This document shows positions 55,236-64,000 of a stretch of 64,000 nt of DNA, one piece after another. Positions within the stretch are counted from its first letter, which is position 1. Each line of letters starts with the position of its first letter. Source of the DNA: Aureimonas jatrophae (GTDB lineage: Bacteria; Pseudomonadota; Alphaproteobacteria; Rhizobiales; Rhizobiaceae); NCBI RefSeq assembly GCF_900104035.1, contig NZ_FNIT01000008.1:140082-204081 (forward strand), given 5' to 3'. A program made the position numbers and the translations under genes. A model generated the notes under the pieces. It was not told the DNA's origin, searched no databases, and saw nothing but the letters and a program-made list of their open reading frames with translations.

Positions 55236-57634
55236 CCCCCATTCTGACAAGCGACGGTCGCCTCCGTGACCGGCGCCGAAGGCAGTGGCAGACACAGGCC
55301 GGGATGGGCGAGCAACGTCTGCAGGCCGGCACCGTCGAGCGGCTTGGCGAAGAGGTATCCTTGCGCGAACTCAGCACCTAGGCGAGCAATCTCGTCAGCT
55401 TGCGTGCAGGTCTCGATGCCCTCCACGACCACGGTCAGATCGAAGCGATGGGCGAGGGCGCAGATCGTCTCGATGATCGCACGCGACGTGTCGTCGGTCG
55501 CCACAAGCTGCGCGAAGGAGCGATCGATCTTGACCTTCGTGAAGGGATAGCGCGCGAGATAGCCGATCGACGCGTAGCCGGTTCCGAAGTCGTCGAGCGC
55601 CAGCTTCACGCCGAGGGCCCGCAGGCGACGCATGGCGGCAAGCGTTTCGTCGGCATCGTCGATCAGGAGCGACTCGGTCACCTCCAGCTCGAGGCGCGCG
55701 GGGTCGAGGCCGCTATCGGCCAGCGCGATCTCCACGCTGCGGACGAGATCGTCGGGGTCGCGGAACTGGATCGCCGAGACGTTCACCGCGACGTCCGCAT
55801 CGAACGGCCAAGCGGCCGCATCGAGGCACGCCTGACGGATCGCCCAGGCGCCCATGGGAACGATGAGCCCCATCTGCTCGGCCAACGGAATGAATTCGGC
55901 CGGAGAAACGAAGCCCTTCCCCTCGACCGGCCAGCGCATCAACGCCTCGCAGGCGACCACGCGGCCCGAGGCGAGCTCCACGATCGGCTGGTAGTGGAGT
56001 GCGAAGCGTCGGTCGCGCCAAGCTAGGCGCAGGTTCTCCTCGAGCGTGCGCCGCGAATGGACGCCTTCCGCCATCTCGCGCGTGAAGAGGACCGCGGCGT
56101 TGCGACCAGCGCTCTTGGCCGCGTAGAGCGCCATGTCCGAGGCGCTCATCATCTCCGCCGCGACGGTTCCATGAACCGGCCAACTCGCCACGCCGACGCT
56201 GATCGTCACGTGCAGGATGCGACCGTCGATCTCGAAGGGCAGACGGAAGTCGTCGAGAAGACGGCGCGCGGCCACGAGGGCGGCGCCTGCGTCCTCGATC
56301 AGGAGAATCAGGAACTCGTCGCCCCCGAAGCGGGCGATGGTGCCCTCGTTTCCCACGAGCCGCCGCAGCCGTTCCGCGACGCGCAGGAGAAGTTCGTCGC
56401 CGACGCCGTGTCCCAGCGTGTCGTTGACGGTCTTGAAGTTGTCGATGTCGAGCGACAGGAGGCTGAAGGGCTGTCCGTCCGCGTCGCGGCAGGCTTCCAC
56501 CAGCGCCTGGTTGAAGCTGAAGCGGTTGCGCAGACCCGTCAGACTGTCGGTATTGGCCATGCGCTCGATCGTGGCCGCCACGCGCTTGCGGGTCGTGATG
56601 TTCTCCGTGGTGAGAACGACGCCGCCCTCCGGCGTCGGCTCGAGCGAGAGCGAAAGGACATCGCCCGTCCGGGTCTCGATCTCGCCCGCCTGCGGGCGCT
56701 GGGTGGTCAGCGCCTCGGTTCCGAGCACGCCGATGCGTTCGGCGGTGGCCGGCGCCAGCATCCCGTTCTGGACGGTTGTTTCCAGAAAGATGTTGAAGGC
56801 GCACGGGAGCCGATCGGGATCACCCAGGCCATAGAGCGCCTGATGACGCGTGTTGCAGACCTCGAGCCGGCCCGCATCGTCGAACATCGCGAGGCCCTGA
56901 ACCATGGCGTTGAGCGCCGAGTCGAGCTTGCTCGCCTCGCGCTTGGCCAGGAGCGACAGCTCGTTCGCCTCGCGGTGCGCTGTGGCGAGCGCGACGAGGT
57001 TGCGGTTGATCGAGAACGTGATCACCACGTTCGTGAGGCCGTAGAAGACGATGAAGGCCCCGATGCCGGCATAGTAGGGATGGCCGGCCGCGACGAGCCC
57101 CGCCGCCATCGGCCCCGCGAGGCAGGCGATCTGCAGGATCACGAAGACGGGACGCGCCGCATTGCGCGCGACGAAGCCGGAGGCAAACGCGATGCCCGCG
57201 ACGATCGTCAGGATATGGGCGGGAACGCTATCGGTTCCCGCAAGGGCGAGATAGCAGTTGATGCCGACCAGCACCGCGAAGATCGTGGTTCCCGCCAGGA
57301 ACTCGCGGTCCCAGGCCTGCGTCCGCGCCAACGTGTCGAGATCGTGCGCCTGGCGGGTGTAGCGCAGCACGGTCACCATGCGGGCGCCGAAGGTCAGCGC
57401 CGTGAGAGCCGTGAGCCACAGGAAGACGTCGACGCCGGTGACATGCCAGCAGAACCATGGAACGAAGACGCCGATCAGGTTCGAGATCGCGATCGACGCC
57501 GGCGACGAAAAGAGCGAGCCGACGAGATGGCGGTAGGCGTCGAGGTCCCGCGTCTGTCCCCGCTTCGGCGGCCGCCCGGTACGGACGGCCTGGGCCGGGC
57601 GAACCGTCGGGGCGGAGGCACCGATGAATCTCAT
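55208..57634 (-). CDS. Membrane-bound PAS-GGDEF-EAL protein (putative DSF-responsive c-di-GMP enzyme)
   Basis: The 808-residue protein has about six transmembrane helices between residues 47 and 207 (MASE-like sensor), a coiled segment, a PAS domain at about 238-350 (LDSALNAMVQGLAMFDDAGRL), GGDEF at 437-441 within ARFGGDEFLIL, and EAL at 563-565 within ACEALMRW, with DDFGTGYAS later. Both catalytic signatures are intact, so it could make and break cyclic di-GMP. The inhibitory RxxD site before GGDEF is absent (Gly428 and Gly431 occupy those places). It lies 154 bp behind the rpfF-like gene on the same strand, which recalls the rpfF-rpfR pairs of Burkholderia, although RpfR itself is soluble. 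Confidence 0.9.
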   Translation of the reverse strand: MRFIGASAPTVRPAQAVRTGRPPKRGQTRDLDAYRHLVGSLFSSPASIAISNLIGVFVPWFCWHVTGVDVFLWLTALTALTFGARMVTVLRYTRQAHDLDTLARTQAWDREFLAGTTIFAVLVGINCYLALAGTDSVPAHILTIVAGIAFASGFVARNAARPVFVILQIACLAGPMAAGLVAAGHPYYAGIGAFIVFYGLTNVVITFSINRNLVALATAHREANELSLLAKREASKLDSALNAMVQGLAMFDDAGRLEVCNTRHQALYGLGDPDRLPCAFNIFLETTVQNGMLAPATAERIGVLGTEALTTQRPQAGEIETRTGDVLSLSLEPTPEGGVVLTTENITTRKRVAATIERMANTDSLTGLRNRFSFNQALVEACRDADGQPFSLLSLDIDNFKTVNDTLGHGVGDELLLRVAERLRRLVGNEGTIARFGGDEFLILLIEDAGAALVAARRLLDDFRLPFEIDGRILHVTISVGVASWPVHGTVAAEMMSASDMALYAAKSAGRNAAVLFTREMAEGVHSRRTLEENLRLAWRDRRFALHYQPIVELASGRVVACEALMRWPVEGKGFVSPAEFIPLAEQMGLIVPMGAWAIRQACLDAAAWPFDADVAVNVSAIQFRDPDDLVRSVEIALADSGLDPARLELEVTESLLIDDADETLAAMRRLRALGVKLALDDFGTGYASIGYLARYPFTKVKIDRSFAQLVATDDTSRAIIETICALAHRFDLTVVVEGIETCTQADEIARLGAEFAQGYLFAKPLDGAGLQTLLAHPGLCLPLPSAPVTEATVACQNGGGQLETPSL

Positions 57635-57788
57635 GGCCGATTCTTTCGATCGAAGCCGCCCGGATGTCTCCCACCAGATGCCGGGCGGCCTCTCTTTTGT
57701 GTCTGCTCCAGCGCAGACGATCGCAGACGACTCCTAGCGTCGGGTTAACCGAATCAAGAAGTTGGCCCCGATCCCGCGTGTCGCTGCC

Positions 57789-58718
57789 TCAGGCCGCAGC
57801 GGCGTCGCGGCTGCGACGCGACAGCATGCGGTTCTGCGCGTTGGCGATACGCTGCAGCTTGGCGACCTCGACGGCGTTCAAGCTCATGATGTGATCGACC
57901 CAAAGCGCGGCCGCGTCGGTCAGTTCGCCCCGCAGGTCGCCGAACCGCCGGTTGAACGCCTCGAACAGCATGATCCGCGCGCGATGGCTGGTGGCGGCCT
58001 TCTCGGCGTAGCGCCGGACCCAGTCCTCGCCAGCGCCTGCCGGCACCACGGCGTCGAGAACGCCCTTGGCCAGGAACTCCTCGGGCGCATAGACGTCGCC
58101 CGAGGTGAGAATGCGCTCGGCCTCGATCGCGCCCGCGCGGCGGATCAGAACCGGGACGGCCGAGATCGGGAAGTGGTTGTAGTGGACTTCGGGATAGCTG
58201 AAGCTTGCCCGATCCTCGGCCACCATGACGTTGCAGGCGCGGGCGGGATCGATGCCGCCGCCCAGCGCGCGGGCGTGGATCGTGCTGAGCGTGATGACCT
58301 GCCCGCGCAAACCGTTGGTGTTGAGTTCGATCACCTGTGTGGCCAGGCGCGCATAGCGCTCCAGACCGCCTCGATCGCCGGATGCCAGACACGCTAGGTA
58401 GTAGTCGAGGTCGCCGCCGAGCGAGAAGACCTCGCCCCGGGAGCGATAGGCGAGGAAGCGGACGGGCTCGCTCGGCTTGCCCGCGTTGTAGGCCATCACC
58501 GCGTCCTGCACCGCGGCCACGCTGGCAATGCATTCCATCGTGAAGACGGGCTTGGGTTCGGGGGCGAGGTCGATCCAAAGCAGCGACTGGGCAGGCTCGA
58601 AGGCGAGATTGACCTGCGGCAGGTCACCGGCGATGGCGCGGATCGCGTCGGCGACGCCGATAGGGGGAAGAACGGTGGTCGGGAGATCGACAACCGGTCG
58701 TTGCAGCGTGTCGCTCAT
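57789..58718 (-). CDS. rpfF: RpfF-like diffusible signal factor synthase (crotonase family)
   Basis: The 309-residue crotonase-fold protein matches RpfF rather than beta-oxidation hydratases. It has the oxyanion region RGEVFSLGGDLDYYLA, then ALGGGIDPARACNVMVAEDR, SYPEVHYNHFPIS, and the RpfF-type C-terminus LWVDHIMSLNAVEVAKLQRI. RpfF makes cis-2-unsaturated fatty acid signals from acyl-ACP. Of the two catalytic glutamates recalled for Xanthomonas RpfF (141 and 161), the second is present as Glu177, while the first is Asp157, at the same 20-residue spacing. The ATG at 58718 has a modest AGAGAACC site. The upstream region holds two CtrA-type sites, and downstream is the PAS-GGDEF-EAL gene. Confidence 0.82.
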   Translation of the reverse strand: MSDTLQRPVVDLPTTVLPPIGVADAIRAIAGDLPQVNLAFEPAQSLLWIDLAPEPKPVFTMECIASVAAVQDAVMAYNAGKPSEPVRFLAYRSRGEVFSLGGDLDYYLACLASGDRGGLERYARLATQVIELNTNGLRGQVITLSTIHARALGGGIDPARACNVMVAEDRASFSYPEVHYNHFPISAVPVLIRRAGAIEAERILTSGDVYAPEEFLAKGVLDAVVPAGAGEDWVRRYAEKAATSHRARIMLFEAFNRRFGDLRGELTDAAALWVDHIMSLNAVEVAKLQRIANAQNRMLSRRSRDAAAA

Positions 58719-58757
58719 GGCGGTTCTCTGTGCCGGAGGGGAGGGGCAGGAGAAACG

Positions 58758-58772
58758 TTAAAGCTTTCTTAA
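58758..58772 (-). promoter_or_regulatory. CtrA-type site TTAA-N7-TTAA, proximal to rpfF
   Basis: TTAA at 58758-58761 and at 58769-58772 are 7 bp apart. On the minus strand it reads TTAAGAAAGCTTTAAC, the full CtrA consensus TTAA-N7-TTAAC. It lies about 40 bp upstream of the rpfF start codon in an AT-rich patch. Confidence 0.7.
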
Positions 58773-58790
58773 GCTTCGGGTATACCAAGC

Positions 58791-58805
58791 TTAACAAATG
58801 GTTAA
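58791..58805 (+). promoter_or_regulatory. CtrA-type site TTAA-N7-TTAAC, distal to rpfF
   Basis: TTAA (58791-58794), seven bases, then TTAAC (58802-58806) is an exact CtrA consensus. It begins 33 bp, about three helical turns, from the other copy. Three AAGCTT hexamers (58761, 58771, 58787) are interleaved. The whole 58719-59009 gap holds no convincing gene. Confidence 0.7.
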
Positions 58806-59009
58806 CGAAAAAGGACGTCATTCGCAGGTTGGACGCGTGCAACGCGACCTGCGACGCCGTGACCGCTGGCGGGATGTGTGCCTTGATTCCGCTGGAATTT
58901 TGCCCCATTCGCGCTACCCCAGGTTATGGAATTGGAGTCTGGCACGAAGGAAAAATGAGAAACAAATCGTGATCAAATGACGCTGCGGCAGGTAACGGTC
59001 GCCGAACGG

Positions 59010-60911
<1,902 letters not shown>

Positions 60912-60986
60912 GCCTGCGCTCCCCCCTCGCGTCGCATCGACCGGGCCCATCGATAGCACGCTCGTGGCATGAACGGTCGCCAAGCC

Positions 60987-62363
60987 TTACGCGTGCGCCG
61001 CCTCCCGCTTGGCCTCCTCCTGCCGCAGGGCGCTGGGCACGATGCCGGCGGCGGCGAGGGCGGCCGCCAGACCGAGCGCCACGGGAATCGGATGATCCGG
61101 CACGAGACCGAAGATGCTGGCCAGCATCGCCACGCCGAGCGACTGGCCGACAAGGCGGGCGGTGGACTGGATGCCGCTGGCACCGCCCGCGCGCTCGCGC
61201 GGCGCACTCGTGATCAGCAGACGGTTGTTGGGCGCCTGGAAGGTTCCAAAACCGAAGCCCGCCAAGGCCAGACGCCACACGAGGTCGGCATCGCTGGGAG
61301 AGGACGGCATGAACGTCAGCGAGACGAGCCCGGCGCAGAACAGGAACAACCCGCCGGCCGCCAGCCGACCCGGCGCCAGTCGATCCGCGAGGCGCCCCGA
61401 GATGAAGGCCGCGATCGCCGTGGAGATGGGCCAAGGGGTGAGCAGGAGGCCGGTTTCGGACGCGCTGCGGCCGAGCGTGTCGTGAAACAGGAAGGGCAGC
61501 GACACGAAGGCGATGGCCTGGGCGGCGAAGGAGCCGACCGAGCAGACCGCCGACAGGGCGAAGACCGGCCGGCGCAGAAGATCGACCGGCAGCATCGGAA
61601 CGGGAAGGCGCAGCTGCGAGCGGACGAACACGATGCCCACGATCACGCCGGCGGCGATCAGCAACGCGGCGCGGCCGGCGCCATCGGCATGGCCGATATC
61701 GTTGATGCCCGAGATCAGGAGGCCGAAGGTCGCGGCGCTGAGGACGGCGCTGCGCATGTCGAAGCGCGCGCCCGAGCGGGGCGTCTGGGGCAGCGTGCGC
61801 CAGCCGACGAACAGGGCCAGCGCACCGATCGGCACGTTGACGAGGAACAGCGCCTGCCAAGGCGCGACCGCCAGGATCAGGCCGGCGACGGTCGGCCCCG
61901 CTGCCGCCGAAACGCCGACCACGACCGCGACGTTGCCGACCGCGCGTCCCAGCTGGTTCTGCGGAAAGACGAAGCGCACGAGCGCGATGTTGATGCTCAT
62001 GATGCCCGCCGCGCCCAGGCCCTGAATCGCCCGGGCCGCGATCAGGAACGGCAGTTCGCCGGCCAGCGCGCAAAGACCCGAGCCCAGCGTGAACAGGGCC
62101 AGACCCCCGAGATAAACGCGCTTGTAGCCGAGGATTTCGCCAAGCGAGGCCAGCGGCAGCAACGCCATGGTGATGGCGAGCTGATAGCCGTTGACGACCC
62201 AGACCGCATCCGCCGGCCGAATGCCGAACTGGGTGGTGATAGGCGGCAAGGCGATGTTGGCGATCGCGCCGTCGAGAACCGCGGTGAACAGCGCAAGCGC
62301 GATCGTCGCGAAGGCAAGGGAGCGGGCCGGCTGGGGCAGCCCGTCATGGGTCGCTGAGGACAT
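60987..62363 (-). CDS. MFS transporter, DHA2 (EmrB/QacA) family
   Basis: The 458-residue protein has about 14 hydrophobic helices and DHA2 motifs: [20 protein letters not shown] with the motif D1-type Asp, [40 protein letters not shown], and [20 protein letters not shown]. The ATG at 62363 starts before the first helix; the 43 codons upstream in frame are Pro/Arg-rich and dispensable. It probably exports drugs or metabolites. Its position before amylosucrase on the same strand suggests co-transcription but not a shared pathway that I can name. Confidence 0.87.
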   Translation of the reverse strand: MSSATHDGLPQPARSLAFATIALALFTAVLDGAIANIALPPITTQFGIRPADAVWVVNGYQLAITMALLPLASLGEILGYKRVYLGGLALFTLGSGLCALAGELPFLIAARAIQGLGAAGIMSINIALVRFVFPQNQLGRAVGNVAVVVGVSAAAGPTVAGLILAVAPWQALFLVNVPIGALALFVGWRTLPQTPRSGARFDMRSAVLSAATFGLLISGINDIGHADGAGRAALLIAAGVIVGIVFVRSQLRLPVPMLPVDLLRRPVFALSAVCSVGSFAAQAIAFVSLPFLFHDTLGRSASETGLLLTPWPISTAIAAFISGRLADRLAPGRLAAGGLFLFCAGLVSLTFMPSSPSDADLVWRLALAGFGFGTFQAPNNRLLITSAPRERAGGASGIQSTARLVGQSLGVAMLASIFGLVPDHPIPVALGLAAALAAAGIVPSALRQEEAKREAAHA

Positions 62364-62591
62364 GGGTCTTCGGACTTTTGCCGGAAGGGGAGGATCAGCA
62401 GGTTCGGCCGGCCGGGGCGGCCGGAGCCGACCACCCGTCGAGCCCTTGCATATAGGGGCGGGGCCCGGCGCGAACAGCGATGCGACCTCCACCGACAGCG
62501 ACCGTCATGGGATGGCCGGAATGTCGCACTCTTAACGTGTAAGGAACGCAATCGGTGGCATTCAGGACTGGTCTTAACGGGGACCAGAGTT

Positions 62592-64000
62592 ATGCGTTTC
62601 ACCATCAAGGCTCGATTGATCGGCGGTTTCGCGGCCGTGATCGCCCTGACCGGACTGGTTGGCTATACCGGCGTTCTCGAACTTCAGGCCTCCCAGGTTC
62701 GCCTTGAGACGTTCATCGAACGTCCCTTCCAGCAGGCCAAGCTGCTGGGTGAGATCCGGTCCGACGTGATGAATGCGGGGCGACTGACGAACCGCGCTCT
62801 TCTGACCCGTGATCCCGCACGCGCCGCCGAGCTGCGCCGCGAAGCCGAGGCCAGCATGGAGGCGAGCGTCCGCAAGCTCGAGACCTATCGCAGCCGCACC
62901 AAGCTTGCTCTGGATCGCGTCGAGACGTTGGGAACCAGCATGGTTTCATATCGCGATGCCACTCGCCGCGCGGCCGATACGCATACGAGCGGCGCCACCG
63001 ACGCAGCGCTCGCGGTTCTCGAAAAGGACGCGTCGCCGCATATGGCGAACGTGATCAAGGACATCGAGGCCTTGGTGACCCTGCAGGACGGCGTGGCCCA
63101 ATCGACCGTGGTCGAGGCGAAGGCGGGCTACGATCGCGCAATGACGCTGCTCGTGGCGATCATCGGTGGAGCGATCGCGCTGGGCGCGGCGACGGCGGCG
63201 TGGATCGCGATCTCGATCGGTCGAGGTCTCGGGCGCTCCGTGTCGCTGGTGCGCGAGATCGGCGAGGGCGACCTGTCGGGCGCGGACGCACGCGCCGAGG
63301 CCAACGAGATCGGAGATCTGCTGCGGGCCATGAACGCGATGCGCGCGCATCTGCGCATGATCGTCGGCGATGTGAACGCCTCGTCCTCCCAGGTCGCAGC
63401 CGGCTCCATGCAGTCGGCCGCGACCGCCGAACAGCTGTCGTCGGGGTCGAGCGAACAAGCGTCCGCCTCGGAGGAGGCCTCTGCGGCCGTCGAGCAGATG
63501 ACGGCGAACGTTCGCCAGAACGCGGACAACGCGCAGCAGACCGAGGCGGTGGCGGCCAAGGCGCGGGTGAGCGCGGAGGCGACCGGCACGGCGGTGCAGT
63601 CCTCGGTGGAGGCCATGCGCACGATCGCCCAGAAGATCTCGGTGATCCAGGAGATCGCCCGCCAGACCGACCTTCTGGCCTTGAACGCGGCGATCGAGGC
63701 GGCGCGCGCGGGCTCGCACGGCAAGGGCTTTGCGGTGGTGGCGAGCGAGGTGCGAAAGCTGGCCGAGCGCAGCCAGGGGGCGGCGGCCGAGATCGGGCTC
63801 CTGTCGGCCGAGACGCTGCGCGCGTCCGAGCTGGCGGGCGAGCGCCTCGAGCAACTTGTGCCCGACATCCGGCGCACGGCGGAGCTGGTGTCGGAGATCA
63901 CGGCGGCGTGCCGCGAGCAGTCGGTGGGCATCGAGCAGATCAACCAGGCCATCGTCCAGCTCGACCAGGTCACGCAGGCCAACGCCGGCGCCGCCAGCGA
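62592..64000 (+). CDS. Methyl-accepting chemotaxis protein (C-terminus cut off by window edge)
   Basis: The frame from ATG 62592 runs 469 codons to the edge with no stop. It encodes a first helix ([20 protein letters not shown]), a four-helix-bundle-like periplasmic domain of about 150 residues, a second helix ([20 protein letters not shown]), a HAMP-like segment with [12 protein letters not shown], and a signalling domain with [21 protein letters not shown]. Parts are almost identical in DNA to the 33984 receptor, but the sensor domain is shorter and different. The missing end should hold the last helix and any adaptation pentapeptide. Its ligand is unknown. Confidence 0.92.
   Translation, partial: MRFTIKARLIGGFAAVIALTGLVGYTGVLELQASQVRLETFIERPFQQAKLLGEIRSDVMNAGRLTNRALLTRDPARAAELRREAEASMEASVRKLETYRSRTKLALDRVETLGTSMVSYRDATRRAADTHTSGATDAALAVLEKDASPHMANVIKDIEALVTLQDGVAQSTVVEAKAGYDRAMTLLVAIIGGAIALGAATAAWIAISIGRGLGRSVSLVREIGEGDLSGADARAEANEIGDLLRAMNAMRAHLRMIVGDVNASSSQVAAGSMQSAATAEQLSSGSSEQASASEEASAAVEQMTANVRQNADNAQQTEAVAAKARVSAEATGTAVQSSVEAMRTIAQKISVIQEIARQTDLLALNAAIEAARAGSHGKGFAVVASEVRKLAERSQGAAAEIGLLSAETLRASELAGERLEQLVPDIRRTAELVSEITAACREQSVGIEQINQAIVQLDQVTQANAGAAS
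63901..63996 (+). repeat. 96-bp block nearly identical to 35683-35778 in the first receptor gene
   Basis: It matches the first receptor at 94 of 96 bases, in the same reading frame. See the partner entry; gene conversion or recent domain duplication would explain it. Confidence 0.85.

Noticed and set aside
57735..57760. CtrA site between rpfF and the GGDEF-EAL gene
   Set aside because: A single GGTTAACC occurs, without a second TTAA at 7-bp spacing.
58730..58980. Short plus-strand frames in the region upstream of rpfF
   Set aside because: No ribosome-binding site or conserved pattern. The DNA carries CtrA-type boxes and is better explained as a promoter region.
62526..62580. CtrA site upstream of the second chemotaxis receptor
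   Set aside because: Only isolated TTAAC half-sites are present; the 7-bp spaced partner is missing.

Overview
The window is chromosomal DNA of a GC-rich alphaproteobacterium, most likely of the order Hyphomicrobiales (Rhizobiales). The evidence is very high GC in third codon positions, a hemC-hemD-Mic60-hemY block divergent from tsaD-gpsA, a rhizobial-type alpha-galactoside (agp) operon, an initiator tRNA with an A:U in place of the first anticodon-stem G:C, and CtrA-type TTAA-N7-TTAA sites. Aurantimonadaceae or a relative is possible, but family level is a guess. No CRISPR array, insertion sequence, integrase, plasmid or phage gene is visible.

Layout. 1-3.1 kb: a CidA/LrgA gene (cut by the edge) and a thiamin-precursor operon thiX-thiY-thiD behind a TPP riboswitch. 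3.1-5.9 kb: two small DUF genes, fadD, tRNA-fMet and its terminator. 6.3-8.8 kb: an EthD-domain protein and a PRISE-type short-chain reductase, divergent from an HxlR regulator. 8.8-16.5 kb: a probable quinate/shikimate catabolic operon (TRAP transporter dctQMP, aroE-like dehydrogenase, cyclase-family protein, quiC dehydroshikimate dehydratase), divergent from a TetR regulator with a visible operator. 16.9-26.9 kb: an alpha-galactoside operon with two GH4 glycosidases, an AraC activator and a peptide-type ABC importer; one sequence element precedes both GH4 genes. 27-38 kb: two MFS transporters, an OmpA lipoprotein, asd, leuB and leuD separated by a chemotaxis receptor, and a CitE-like lyase. 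37.9-45.6 kb: housekeeping and small conserved genes, ending in gpsA-tsaD. 45.7-53.6 kb: hemC-hemD-Mic60-hemY, TerB, a glutamine amidotransferase and sthA. 53.6-64 kb: an MFS transporter, tRNA-Phe, a membrane PAS-GGDEF-EAL protein behind an RpfF-type DSF synthase, amylosucrase with an MFS efflux pump, and a second chemotaxis receptor (cut by the edge).

Most interesting system. An RpfF-like diffusible-signal-factor synthase (57789-58718) lies directly upstream, on the same strand, of a six-helix membrane protein with PAS, GGDEF and EAL domains (55208-57634). The pair resembles the Burkholderia rpfF-rpfR arrangement, but the putative sensor is membrane-bound. The AT-rich leader upstream of rpfF carries two exact TTAA-N7-TTAA(C) sites, which suggests CtrA control of a fatty-acid-signal/c-di-GMP module. 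This reading rests on sequence and gene order only.
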